From positions 3,245,001 to 3,309,000 of the forward strand of contig JARFIW010000942.1 of the NCBI GenBank assembly GCA_036346225.1: a stretch of DNA of 64,000 nt, in the 5' to 3' direction. This DNA comes from Platerodrilus igneus. Its lineage: Eukaryota > Arthropoda > Insecta > Coleoptera > Lycidae. Shown here one piece after another: positions 1 through 10,724 of this stretch. A model generated the notes under the pieces. It did no database searches. It had not been told where the DNA came from and was given only the letters and a program-made list of their open reading frames with translations. A program made the position numbers and the translations under genes. How positions within the stretch are numbered: the first letter of the stretch is position 1; each line of letters opens with the position of its first letter.

Positions 1-190
1 GTCTTTTTTGTTACAGGTTACTTTCAGCTGCTTGGATTCGGCTACACGAAGAAAATAAAATAATATTATACTCTGCCATGTAAATCGGATAAAATATATT
101 ATTCAATTTTTGTATGCTTAATTTCTTTATGTTAATACCTCTAAGTGTTTGGTTAAAGGACTGTAGATGTTAAAAAGCAGAGGTGATTGG

Positions 191-930
191 AAATGCTGCT
201 GGTAAAAAAATCTTAAAATGAAGGTAGCTATCTGGGGGATGATATAATTAAAAAAATTCCTAGAAATTCGGATAACTGATAAAAATCTAATATTAATTGA
301 CACCAAACAAGATAGATTTATTTCGTAGGAATTGAGAAATACTCTTTTATATGCTCGCTAAAGGGTATGTGTGTAAAGCGGTAATGGGCTGCCTCGATTT
401 TAAATCTGTTTACAGATTCGGATTCTGCATAAAATTTTAGATTAATTTGAAGTGTCGCATGGCTAAAAAATATATAAAAAACAGTCAGAAATAGCTACCG
501 GTAAAAAATTCTCAAAATGAGGGTAGCTCCCTGGGGGATGATGCTATCTAAAAAATTCCTAGAAATTCAGGCAGCTAAAAAAATCTAATATTAATTGACA
601 CCAAACAGGATAGATTTATCTCAAAAGATGAAACTTGGAGAAAGTTGTATCTAGCAGAGGGTATGTGTGTAAAACGGTAAAGGGTGGTCCCATTTTAAAT
701 CTGTTTACAGATTCGGATTCTGCGTAAAATTTTAGACTAATTTGATGTGTCGCATGGCTAAAAAATTTATAAAGACGGTCGGAAATCGCTACCGGTAAAA
801 AATCTTAAAATGAGGGTAGCTCCCTGGGGATGATGCTATCTAAAAAATCCCTAGAAATTCAGGCAGCTGAGAAAATCGAATATTAATTGACACCAAACAA
901 GATAGACTTATCTCGTGAGTGGAAAGAAGG
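191..930 (+). repeat. ~295-bp tandem repeat, 2.5 copies
   Basis: Three successive units start at about 191, 489 and 783, a spacing of 298 and 294 bp. Each carries the landmarks GGTAGCTCCCTGGGGGATG, CTAGAAATTCAGGCAGCTGA and AATATTAATTGACACCAAAC, then TTTAAATCTGTTTACAGATT in the second half. The third unit stops near 930. The same unit occurs once more at 29938-30230 on the same strand. No coding capacity is evident. Its second copy lies inside a terminal-inverted-repeat element, so this array is most likely one end of a related element that begins outside the window. Confidence 0.9.
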
Positions 931-1036
931 CGGGTGTGATGTAATCAAAATGGTTGATGTGAGGGTATCCGAGCAATGAGGGGAGCAAGGAGGAAATCCC
1001 TTTTCCTCAGATCCTCATGGGAATTTACATGTAAAA

Positions 1037-1066
1037 TGTGTGAGGAAATGAGGATGCTGGAGGAAA
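1037..1066 (+). repeat. 30-bp motif shared with 30260-30289
   Basis: The run TGTGAGGAAATGAGGATGCT followed by GGAGGAAA is repeated at 30260-30289. In both places it lies downstream of the ~295-bp repeat, 100 bp or less from it, so both belong to one larger dispersed repeat. Confidence 0.8.
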
Positions 1067-1139
1067 AAAGGTCTTGGTTACACCAATAAACATCTACTAA
1101 TAGGAGTAGGATGTGATAATAGTACTTTTTCCTTTCATT

Positions 1140-1360
1140 GATACACAACCGTTTGCTTGTGCACGCACGGATGAATGCGTGCACGCACGCAAGTAATCAC
1201 TTATGCGCTACACATTTACGCATTAGCACATGGACATATGCACAAACGCACTCATGCGCTTACGCAAACATGACATCCACATATACACCCACCAACTCAC
1301 ACCTTATGCGAGCACAAATACAGAAACGTTTCTGATCACGCACACATGCACTACTCACGC
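1140..1360. repeat. Degenerate CA/GCAC low-complexity stretch
   Basis: Loosely alternating GCACGCA, ACACAT and ATGCGC words. Short open frames on both strands here are composition artefacts and are not called as genes. Confidence 0.6.
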
Positions 1361-2728
1361 ACTTTTTAAAATGAAGTTTTGCGTTTATTCTTTTTATTAA
1401 TTCGAATCAAATGCATCAAAGATAGCAATTTTTTTAAAATTGGAGAATGTTCTTGCTTGAATGTTATGGTACGGCCAATGGCGTTGTAATAATGCTCAGG
1501 CATGCTTATATCTTAGCCCGTTCTTAACGCCTATGATTATAGTTAGGCTGAACCTATATCATTTCAGTTCCTACCAAGGATATCTAATAACTATCCAAGA
1601 ATTAACTCCTTAGTATCCATGCAGACAGATTTATAGAAATATCTTTATAATAATTAAAACTACTTTTTTAAAACACGTCGTGGACGCCGCAATGGATGTC
1701 CAATAGCAACAGCAATTAGCAAAAAATTCATTAAAATTCTCATTTGTACGCGACGCGAACATACTTTACATTCCATTTGTACATGTTGCGTTGATTTATT
1801 GCACTAAAGTGCAGCACCAAAGCAACAGCAAATACTTGAAATGTACAATTTACCGGTAATTGGGAAATACTTGAATGCTGTTGCTCTTTGCGTGCATATG
1901 CGCGTCATAGATGATATCACTTGTGTGATATATGTGGTGCATAAACAAGCATTTCTAAATTAAAAAATTCCTTCAATACCAATACGTTATCATTGGTTTC
2001 AAGGCTATGAGAACGTTCTAATGCATGTGTAGTAACAGTTAAAGTTATCAACTGGATCGATAGAGGGTTTTCAAGAACTTTATAAATAGGAGTGAGTTAA
2101 ACGAGTTCTTTAGAAAAAACGCAACCACTTTTTGGATGACGTGAAGGCATTACAAAAGTATGGATGTTAATAAAATACTTATTTAAATTATTTAAATTAC
2201 AGAAGATCTTCAAAGTGATTTTCTATGATCGTGATGCAGGTCGTATACGTTTTGTAACATTTGCAAAAACTTTTCGTAATGTTTGCTCAGTAATGTTTGA
2301 AGTCGCACTTTTACTGTAGTATGTAGGTCATGTTCGTTCTGGCACAAAATCATTAATTTTTACATGCACATATGAAAATTTAAGGTCCACTTTACAAATT
2401 TTTGTGCTCTTTAAGTCAGTCCATGATCACAGAACGTCATCATACGAGTGTATTACTTTCACTTTTATATCAAACACACTCCTACGCCATTTCAGTTCTA
2501 TTCTTATCTCGACCAATAGGCGATGTCAATCATCGAATATCACAAACTCTGTGTAAGAATAAATCAATAAATAAATAAAAATGTATTTTTCGTGTCTATA
2601 CTGACATAAGACAAAAATTTGACAATGTCAGATATGATTGGCAAAAAATGCTAAACGTAATTGAAAGTTAGGTTTATGAATAGTTGTGTACACGATTTAA
2701 ATTTGTAAATTTCCCAATTATGGTCATC
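1361..2728. other. No recognisable feature
   Basis: AT-rich single-copy-looking DNA. I see no domain, no long reading frame and no obvious repeat shared with the rest of the window. Confidence 0.5.
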
Positions 2729-2802
2729 GGTCTCGGTGGCGTAATTGCTAAACGCATGGTCAAGGAAAGACTAAGATGCAGGTTCAAGTCCTGTCCAAGA
2801 CC
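2729..2802 (+). tRNA. tRNA-like sequence (tRNA pseudogene or SINE head)
   Basis: This 74-nt stretch has a Pol III A-box-like segment (GGTGGCGTAATTGCTAAACG) and a B-box-like segment (GGTTCAAGTCC). Its ends, GGTCTCG and CAAGACC, pair with one mismatch. A 5-bp stem can form around the loop AAGGAAA, which would place GGA in the anticodon position. Position 33 is A instead of the near-universal U, one extra base sits between the T stem and the acceptor strand, and there is no long variable arm as expected for a Ser tRNA. It is therefore unlikely to be a working tRNA and fits a decayed tRNA or a tRNA-derived SINE head. Confidence 0.5.
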
Positions 2803-2887
2803 TTATATTCTTCTTCTATCAATTACTAGCTCGATTTGAAATGATCATTTGGGCTTTGCATAAAAAGTCTAAGTTATTATTTTATCT

Positions 2888-2888
<1 letters not shown>

Positions 2889-2931
<43 letters not shown>

Positions 2932-2939
2932 CTGCGATA
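2889..2939. repeat. (TA)n microsatellite
   Basis: About 24 uninterrupted TA dinucleotides, followed directly by TTGCTGCGATA. The TA run near 7.4 kb is followed by nearly the same word. Confidence 0.95.
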
Positions 2940-3075
2940 CCTGCAAAAAGCCTCACCAGAGTAAAAAAAAATATTCGAGCCTCTCGAATTGGGCACCAAG
3001 ATTTGCTGTGATTCTCGCCCTCTTGAATCTCTTCTAATGGTCGCCTTTTTACTCTTTCCGCCTCGGCTGCTCACC

Positions 3076-4939
3076 TAGATAACTTTCATTCTCATTCAAA
3101 AAAAAACAAACACATTCCTACCACAAACATCAACGTTAACTCTATTTACATCAATATTCATAATAGATTAAAATTTGAAAATTAAATTTCAGCATAAATT
3201 TTAGCATACAAAATTTCACGTTCAAATTTGTCATCATTTTAATATGCATCCAGAATTAAAGTCCTGGTAGGATGCATACTAATTAAGTTACAATATGTGC
3301 AGACCTAAGTCTGAATAAAAGGGAGCATCTCCCACCCCTTTACGTTAATTAAACAGGTTAGTCTAATTGAGCTCAAAGACAGACCCAAATTTTTATCATA
3401 ATCAAAAACATAAACTGCTAAATACTCCTTTCTACTTATACAAGAAAATTTCACCTTAAAATTAAAAATTTGTTGTTTATACAAATTCACTACTGTCTAT
3501 TTTATCAAACAAATTATAAAAATATCCAACACACACACTAAAACATCAAAGTTCGAACAAAATATTATAATTTACCTGAAGGTTAATGCACTCGTGGCTT
3601 CAATGCACATCGGACTTGCTAATTCCACCATTCCAGCTGGTTTATGTTTACGGCTTCAGCTTCTGACTGCTTTTAAAATTTTTGTACACCACCATTCGTC
3701 TAAATTGGTTGAGGACTTCTCAGGAACTCATCTATGTATAGCCCCGAAAATTAGCAAAGCAATTCATACTTCGTTCACGCTATACAAAGCTGCATACTTA
3801 GATGTATTTATTTATCGCTACTTATCTATCTTTTCTAAGTGCACTAATGCATAATAACTTGTAACGGGCATTTTTAATAGCTTAACATTTTACTTTTTTT
3901 TAACCAATTAGTAAATACTTTCGAATAGTTTTCAGATTTGTATGCAATTTAACTCGCGTGTATTAATTTTAAAAGTAGTTTAATTGAAGATTGATTTTCA
4001 TTAATAAATAAATTGCAAGGAACGAGTTTTAAATAGGATTATTCGTAAAGTACTTTCCAACGTATCGAAAATGATAAACAAATGTTAGTTATTAGATATG
4101 ATGGTGAATTGACTTATTGGAGGTGCCTTATATTATTAACGAAGTCGAGATAATAGTCGACAAGAGTTCATGATAACAACGAGTTGATATAAAACCTATG
4201 AGGAGTCGTAGTTTGGTTCTTGGTTTCTATATATTAATTACGTTGAAAAATACTGTTTCTCTTTGCTTTGACAATAGTGATAATTAATGCGGTATAAATT
4301 TTTCGAATGGCTCATGAACAAGCGCGGCGCGATTTTAGTTGTTTTTCTTGTGAAGTGAAAGTTGTATATGGACTGTAGGAGTGTAGTTCGGATGAGATTT
4401 GAAGGAAGTATGCTTGATAGGTAACGTGTTTGGTTGACCACGAGTGTTGTGGTAAGGTCATTGACGGACGGTTTTAGTGATACGCGTTGCATTACTAATT
4501 GGTTTTTTTGTTGCTTTTCTGTTGGAAATAAAAGTGTTAGAACTTGTCGTGCGTTTTACGGAACATTGACTTAGTGATACGCGTTGCTGTACTAATTGTG
4601 TTTTTTTAGTTGATTTGTCTTTTTATATTTGAACTGGGTGTGCGATCTAGTTTTCGTGGTCTTTTTGTTATCAGAGTAGTGCATACTTTGGATTATCCAA
4701 ATACAGTTTTAAGCTTGAGTGCTTCAAAAACAAATGATGATACAGTTGTAGCAGGTTTAGTAGAAAAAAGGTTGCTTCTTATAAACAGGTATTTCCTTCA
4801 CATGTAAAGACAGTTGATACTGTAGTTTCTGAATTTTCTAACCCCAACGAATCTAAAATAGATCGTTGTTTGCGCAAATTTTCGTTATTCAAAAGCATTA
4901 GATTTTTCTTTGTTACCATAGGTAGCAAATAAAACACCG
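3076..4939. other. No recognisable gene; short direct repeat
   Basis: AT-rich DNA with scattered short open frames, the longest 86 codons at 3594-3854 on the plus strand, none with a recognisable domain. One clear structure is a ~27-bp direct repeat (TTAGTGATACGCGTTGC then TACTAATT) at 4474-4500 and 4571-4598. Its origin is unknown. Confidence 0.45.
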
Positions 4940-5240
4940 TTCATTTACATTCCCAATGCTCCACCCGGAGGTACTACATTGGCCAGGAGGCGAGTTTTTT
5001 GTTGCCTGGAAATTTAGAATTTTGCCGAACCCTTGCCGTTCCATGCAAGGTAGGGATCTTTAACGTGCGTGACAACACTCGCACACGGGACCTCCATTTA
5101 ACCTCTCATCCGAACGAGGGCGTAATTTTTGTGAAAAATGCTCACCTGGCATTTTTCAAGCAGTCGGCCGTGTCGGGATTTGAACCCAGGACCTTGGGAT
5201 CCGTAGTCTTACGCTTACTACATTGATCCACGGCGACGCC
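4940..5240 (-). mobile_element. tRNA-derived SINE, copy 1
   Basis: Read on the minus strand, this begins with a tRNA-like head near 5240: an A-box-like TGGATCAATGTAGTAAGCG and a B box GGGTTCAAATCCC at about 5175-5187. It continues into a conserved body with GCGAGTTTTTTGTTGCC and ends near CCAATGCTCCACCC on the plus strand. The body matches copies at 60544-60815 (with head), 59815-59925 (partial), and the opposite-strand copies at 21090-21345 and 59458-59576. No protein is encoded. Mobilisation of such SINEs normally depends on a LINE partner, which I cannot identify here. Confidence 0.8.
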
Positions 5241-6156
5241 AAAAAATAAAACACCTCGCGTTACTGTTAGTTTAATGCATTACATCGTGCCTTGAAAGCC
5301 CGTGATTCTAAATTTTTATTACCATTTTTTTTACGATTTGTATTACAAAATATTTCGAAATTATTGTCTCCGGAAATAGAATTAACAAGAAATTTATCAA
5401 TGCTACATAGTTCCATCAGCATGATAATGTCTGCTGCTAACACCAGTGAAATACGTAGGTGTGATTAGTGTAAAGTGTAAGAAATTCCATCAACACCCTC
5501 ACAGTCAAGGGTGAAGTGCTTCGTTAGTGCAGGACATCGTGAATGTCACACTTCCGTTGCAAGGAAGCGTTGCTGAAGAACTTTTGTAAGTTGAACTTAT
5601 TTCCTACTTGTTATTACTTTAAATATCTATCCGTTGCTTTACCATATCTTTGTCGTTCTGATACCTTTTACAAAAGACTTGCATGATATTTTAAAACATA
5701 AAAAAAAAGAAAGGAAGAAAGATCAATACTACTGAATTACTCATATCAATTGTGTCTTAACTATTTATTTTTTTTTTAACATTTTGTCTGATTTATGTTT
5801 AATTGGTGTGTGAGGAAACGTTTCTGCTACTCCCCAATATTACCTCACTTTGTATTACAAATTTTTGTACTGTTTTTACCGTTGTTATATTATATAGATT
5901 ATCCAAACAGTTTTTTTTTACATTCTACAAAGTACTGAATAATTTAGACTTATCATTGCTGCTATGCTTTTTCCTTTTTTCCAGGTTTGCTTGACTATTT
6001 TTCTTGCAGGTATTATCACTAACTCCTTACATCACTAACTCCGTACATGGTATATTGGTCTGCTTTCTACAACCCCCCCTAATCTCCGATTGAGCCCGGT
6101 CATTTCTTTGATTTTCTTTGTGTTACGCACGGCTACGAGGCAACGTAGTATAAATT
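5241..6156. other. No gene; possible LTR upstream of a primer binding site
   Basis: No domain was found. The last few hundred bases lie immediately 5' of a tRNA-Lys-type primer binding site, so a degraded LTR could end at about 6156. I could not find a second LTR copy in the window to define its limits. Confidence 0.3.
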
Positions 6157-6174
6157 TGGCGCCCGAACAGGGAC
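6157..6174 (+). other. Primer binding site of tRNA-Lys type (orphan LTR element leader)
   Basis: TGGCGCCCGAACAGGGAC is an exact 18-nt complement of the 3' end of the tRNA-Lys that primes many LTR retroelements. A match this long is unlikely by chance. It implies that an LTR ended just upstream and that plus-strand internal sequence followed. Downstream there is no recognisable gag or pol, so this is the stub of a decayed or internally deleted element. Confidence 0.7.
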
Positions 6175-6212
6175 TGTCACGAATTACGTAACATAACATT
6201 GTATCGTAGCAC

Positions 6213-6322
6213 GTAAAGAGCAAACTGTTTTAAAGTATTCAATAATCACAAAATATAAGAGCAAACTGTTTAAAATATTCAATCAAAATCGAAAATCTAA
6301 AAGAGCCTAACTGTTTAAAGTC
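6213..6322 (+). repeat. Three ~43-bp repeats in the putative leader
   Basis: AAGAGCAAACTGTTT with a following AAATATTCAAT occurs at about 6217 and 6260, and a degraded third copy (AAAGAGCCTAACTGTTTAAA) at about 6300. They follow the Lys-type primer binding site and may be a leader tandem repeat. Confidence 0.7.
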
Positions 6323-7379
6323 CGGGTTTATATAACAGCCTTGCTTGCACGTCGGATTTGTCCCTCAACGGACAATTTTTAGAATTTCGCATTCTCTGTT
6401 CCCTTCTCGACAGTCCGGCACAGCGATTCTACTAAATTTTTGCACTCGTGCCAGTTAAATCTAAGAAATTTTCACACGGCTCGCAAACACGTCCGAGAAC
6501 AACTAATTAATTTTGTATAGAAATTGTTGTGTTTTCACCTCTCATATCTGCAACTTATTTCAACCAATCGTTTCCTCGTGAATTGCTCAAATCACGCCTT
6601 TTATTTTCTGTGTCTCTGCCTTGCGCATTTTATCTGTCTTTTTCTAACTTGGTCCTAGTGGTGCAAATCGATATTCTTTACTATCGGTTATTTCAGTCCA
6701 CGTGGATTCCTATGTTAATATAAGCTACGGTTTATCCGTCCGTTTGCAATATACGCAGAATCTGCATGTTTATCAGCTCGAATTTATTAGAATTTGACAT
6801 TTAAAAATACGCAGGTGTTCAATCGTAATACTTTAAATAACACTTCTACAATTTGAATATTATTGGGTTTTTAAAAGCTTTTATGCATATTATATATTAC
6901 TAATGGTTCAATTAACTCCAATTAAAATAATAATGAATGGAATTGACTTCTACCCTTTAATTTTTAGCGAATACAAATTAAATATTAATTATTATTTGTA
7001 CATTTTGTTTAATACTCGTTACTTAAAAATTGAATTACTTAATATAAATTTTGCACGTAATTTCTATTTGTTTCTTTACTTGGAACAATTAAATTACATA
7101 CAAGTTGAGCATTTTAATTCTGCTTCTTTTTATAGAAAGCGTCTAGTGAATAATTTAAATCCCTTATTTTTAATGAAACGAATAAATTTTTATGCTCCAC
7201 GTTTTAATAACGCGTATTATCTAATAAAATTCTATACAAACCCTACATGCTAAATGAATGATTTAAATCTTCACAGTAGGTCTTTAATTACGCGTACTTT
7301 TTCCCAAAGCTTCCTTATACACGGTGATTAAAATTATTTGATGTCGTTAATTAATTTTCTACATTGGTCTAAATATGAG

Positions 7380-7380
<1 letters not shown>
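6323..7380. other. No recognised gene; one 116-codon AT-rich open frame
   Basis: A plus-strand open frame at 6903-7253 is rich in Asn, Tyr, Ile, Phe and Leu, as expected for translated AT-rich DNA, and shows no motif I recognise. It lies about 730 bp past the orphan primer binding site and could be a worn gag remnant, but nothing in the sequence demonstrates that. Confidence 0.3.
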
Positions 7381-7445
<65 letters not shown>

Positions 7446-7446
7446 T
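7381..7446. repeat. (TA)n microsatellite
   Basis: TA run broken by a few single-base changes, ending in TTGCTACGATA, almost the same word that follows the TA run at 2.9 kb. Confidence 0.9.
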
Positions 7447-8296
7447 GCTACGATAATAGGGTAGTTTAAGGGTAGGTTAAGTCATAGGTGTCGTAGAATA
7501 AATATAAACAACTTCAACTTTAAGAAAAGCAAATAATTCCAGAAATTATAGGAATAAATCGGTCACTCTACATAATCTTAATTAAGAGGACACTGTATAT
7601 AAAATATACGGAATTAAATGCAGGAGAACATAAATATGTCCAAGTGTAGCATACAAGTAAAGATAAGATTTTAAAACGCAATAAATGGCATCAAAATTAA
7701 GTCACCGAGAAGCATAGATAAATTGGCATTGCAAATATTTAACAATTGCGTCGAAAACATCAAGGTAAACGCATCCTAAAATAATTCATCGTTACGTGAC
7801 TAGAATAGAACACATTTGTTCAGAAAACCAATATTCTGTGGAAACGAATAAACACCAGGCGGTTCAATTATACGATAAATTAACAAACATCCAAATACGT
7901 AAGTTAATGAAAGCCAAAAGTCGGAAATTCTCAAATAATACTGCAATATGCTGAATGCGGACGTGACGATCAGAGCATTTACTGAAGATTTAAATTAAGT
8001 GATTTGTGAAAATTACGAGTTCTGCTAGATAAGCAAAGGTATCAGCCCAGATTGTAAACACGCCGATGAAAACATTTGGGGGAAGGGCGTATATATACGA
8101 TAGTAACAGAACGACAAGTTAGTCTATCTTCAACTGAGCAACGACTATATTTGAAGGTGTTGAAAACTACTGAAGAAATAAATCGAAACAAATCAAAAGT
8201 ACGAGAATTTGTGAAACGAAATATAAGCCGATCTATAAATAGAAGTAAGTTAAACAACTTAATTAAATTCATTTCTAATATTAACGAAACAGGGCT
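7447..8296. other. No recognised gene
   Basis: AT-rich DNA. Overlapping short frames on both strands at 8042-8300 (about 75 codons each) show no known motif and are not called. Confidence 0.4.
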
Positions 8297-8480
8297 TTAA
8301 TTGAGACGGCTTTAATTTGAGATGGTTTTAATTGAGACGGCTTTAATTTGAGATGGCTTTAATTGAGACGGCTTTACTTTGAGATAGGTTTAATTGAGAC
8401 GGCTTTAATTTGAGATGGGTTTAATTGAGACGACTTTAATTTGGGACCTTAATTTGAGATGGCTTTAATGTGGGACTTCT
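8297..8480 (+). repeat. ~16-bp minisatellite
   Basis: About ten to eleven tandem copies of GGCTTTAATTGAGAC alternating with GGCTTTAATTTGAGAT, so the higher-order unit is roughly 32 bp. Divergence rises to the right, where forms such as ATTTGGTACG and TAATTTGGGAC run on to about 8640. Confidence 0.9.
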
Positions 8481-8640
8481 AACTTTGGACATATTCTAAT
8501 TTTGGAAATAATTTAAAAATGAACATATTCTAATTTGGACATATTCCGATTTGGTACGTTTTACTTTTAGATGTACTGTAATTTGGTACGATTTTAATTG
8601 GAAGCGATTTATGGGAAGCGATTCTTATATGGGACCGGCA

Positions 8641-9136
8641 TATCAATAAGCAAAGCGGACACAGAAAGGGGATGCAGATCATAGACTAGGATGGAACTCT
8701 AGAACCCATTCCAGGTTAGTAATCTTAATGCACTTTATTATTGAAATACTGTTTTTGATTTAATATTTGCCAAACATTGTATATTTGTAAGAGTCATAAA
8801 AAGGTCACTTAAAAATTTATGAAAATGGAATTGGTATCTTGGAACGTTCGAAGGTCCCTGAATATAATTAAAAGATATTTTTACTGGCTTTCAAACAAGC
8901 ACAATTCTGGTATATGTAGATATTTTGTACAAAAAAGAAAATTTTGAGTGTTGTAAATATTATCAATTATTATATTGTGTGTTCTAGAATTGCTTTATTC
9001 AATAAGATTTATTCGGTAAGCTAGTCGGGGTATAAACATTAAAATTAATATTTCATAGCACAGCAATAAAATAGGGCATATCACAGCAATTTTATGGTAC
9101 GCCCAATCGTGGGGCGATTATCATAGCAATATATAT
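8641..9136. other. No recognisable feature
   Basis: AT-rich sequence with no domain or repeat that I can match elsewhere in the window. Confidence 0.4.
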
Positions 9137-9282
9137 CGAATGTTTTTAATGGGTTTGAGGTCGGCTGGTTAAAAGAAAACTCTTTTATAATGCCTAAATA
9201 TTCGGATGTATTTAATCCCTGATCACAGGCTTCTAAAAATGTTACAAACAACTAGGCTAAATTATACAAATATTAATTGCTT
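9137..9282 (+). mobile_element. Penelope-like repeat fragment
   Basis: From AATGGGTTTGAGGTCGGCTGG to the ACTAGGCTAA region this matches 14500-14640 in the same orientation, which is part of the inverted arms around the GIY-YIG frame at 15 kb. It ends exactly where the LTR at 9281-10035 begins, so one element was broken by insertion or deletion involving the other. Confidence 0.7.
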
Positions 9283-10035
9283 AACCATAGCCTTATTTTA
9301 ACCCCAGGTCTAATATGAGCTCATAGTAGAAACCCTTTTTGTGCACATGTGCTAATTTCTGCACTGAAATCACCAAGAGACCCTTTTACTTTGTACATAA
9401 ACAGATACCGAAAAATTATTTTATAAATCTAAATCAATACATAAAGATATGGTCAAAAGTACTCTATTATAGTTCGAAGGTAAACTTCTTTCTAAAATTA
9501 TGTCAATATGGCACCAAAATGTCATAACACACCAAATGTACACAACAGAATAAAGTTTCACAAAAGTTGTTACTTGTTAAGCACCACCTAACATGGATCT
9601 GAACCTAAACCATCGATGACGTTGCCCTCGCCTTTGACTGCACGTTGAGGAACCAAGCTCCAAGTTGAATCATTCCCTCCTTGACTGCAATCTGCTATCC
9701 AATTCTCTCATCCTCGAAATTACGGTATTTGCAAACCTTAGCTTTCATCTACGGATCCAACTAGCCTCAGTACATTACCACATCGATCCATTTAATACCC
9801 ACTACTCCACAAAAGTGCTTATCTTGCATCAACAACGAAAAATAGCAAGCAATCTCTACTTACAGTTCTGAAGTACGTTTCGTATACTCAAATGTACTGT
9901 ATAAAATTGTTAAACTGCTTAAGCAACAATACACCAACTTGTGCATGTTTTAATTACCTTGAATTCATTTATTAAAATTATTGGCTTACTAATATTACTC
10001 AATGTTTGGATGAGTAGTAAAAGAGAGCCTCTCAC
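9281..10035 (-). repeat. 3' LTR (truncated) of the pol-deleted element
   Basis: Closely matches 12285-13046, for example at CAGGTCTAATATGAGCTCAT, GTGCTTATCTTGCATCA and TTAAACTGCTTAAGCAACAA. The minus-strand start is TGAGAGGCTCTC at 10035. The far end is missing relative to the other LTR and abuts Penelope-like sequence at 9282. Confidence 0.85.
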
Positions 10036-10333
10036 TGCTTCTTGGATAAAATTTTGCATTACATGGTTCGAAATTATCTACTTCCAAAACGTGTTCATAT
10101 CCTGGCGCTGTGTTCGCTTCTACACCCACTAACTCTGATTGTTTGTTTAACAAAGCTTGAACCTCTTCCAACCTCTCTTCTGGACATTTAATAGTATCAA
10201 CTGCTTTAACCTCGCCTTTATCTGACTCCATTACATTTACATTTAAACCTATATCATCTTCCGTGACATCATAACTCCTACTCCCTACTCCTGATCTCAT
10301 CTCCATATATATTATTAACCCCAAATTGATCAT
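9995..10333 (-). pseudogene. Pre-RT linker fused into LTR by deletion
   Basis: A 112-codon minus-strand frame. Residues ~60-95 (ALLNKQSELV, then a stretch ending NAKFYP) look like the linker just ahead of the reverse transcriptase domain in gypsy-type Pol, where an H-x-hydrophobic segment leads into K-x-YP. Immediately after NAKFYP the frame enters LTR sequence and stops. The junction at about 10036-10040 marks the internal deletion. The frame has no function of its own. Confidence 0.65.
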
Positions 10334-10390
10334 ACAATCTACACCTAGGATACTTTTAAATTTCAGTCCAGGAACAATAACAAATTCCTG

Positions 10391-10633
10391 CTAACAACAT
10401 AAAGAACCTACTTCTACTTTCAATACAACATCTCTATTCACCACAGCAAACGTCTTTTTATTTGGGGCTACCAAATCACTTCTTCTAATCGGCATAATCC
10501 TATCACAAATTTCTTCTTTGATCTCCTTGACGAATTCCTCCGATACTAAACTCGCCTCTCCTCCTGAATCGAGCAACGATCCTACACTATAATTCAAAAT
10601 TTTGATTTCTACAACCGGCAAACAATTTTTCAC
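10391..10633 (-). CDS. Retropepsin-like protease fragment
   Basis: An 80-codon frame containing VGSLLDSGGEASLVSEEF at residues ~17-34. This matches the retroviral-type aspartic protease signature (hydrophobic-LLDSG-A/S-x-x-S-L-I/V). In active enzymes the motif is D-S/T-G-A; here the residue after DSG is Gly and a Glu follows. It lies between gag and the pre-RT linker, in the expected Gag-PR-RT order. Processing of Gag is the expected role in an intact element. It is short and separated from its neighbours by frame changes, so probably inactive. Confidence 0.7.
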   Translation of the reverse strand: MKNCLPVVEIKILNYSVGSLLDSGGEASLVSEEFVKEIKEEICDRIMPIRRSDLVAPNKKTFAVVNRDVVLKVEVGSLCC

Positions 10634-10724
10634 TACTTCTTCTGGTCCTACCTCTACTTCAATGTTTAAAATTTCCGCGGATGTTCATATTTACATATAT
10701 CAATTTCTAGTGGTTTGTCTTTCT

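Noticed and set aside
2729..2802. Functional tRNA-Ser(GGA)
   Set aside because: No U33, no long variable arm and an extra base before the acceptor strand.
6903..7253. 116-codon plus-strand frame as a possible gene
   Set aside because: Its Asn/Tyr/Ile/Phe-rich composition is that of translated AT-rich DNA, and I see no motif.
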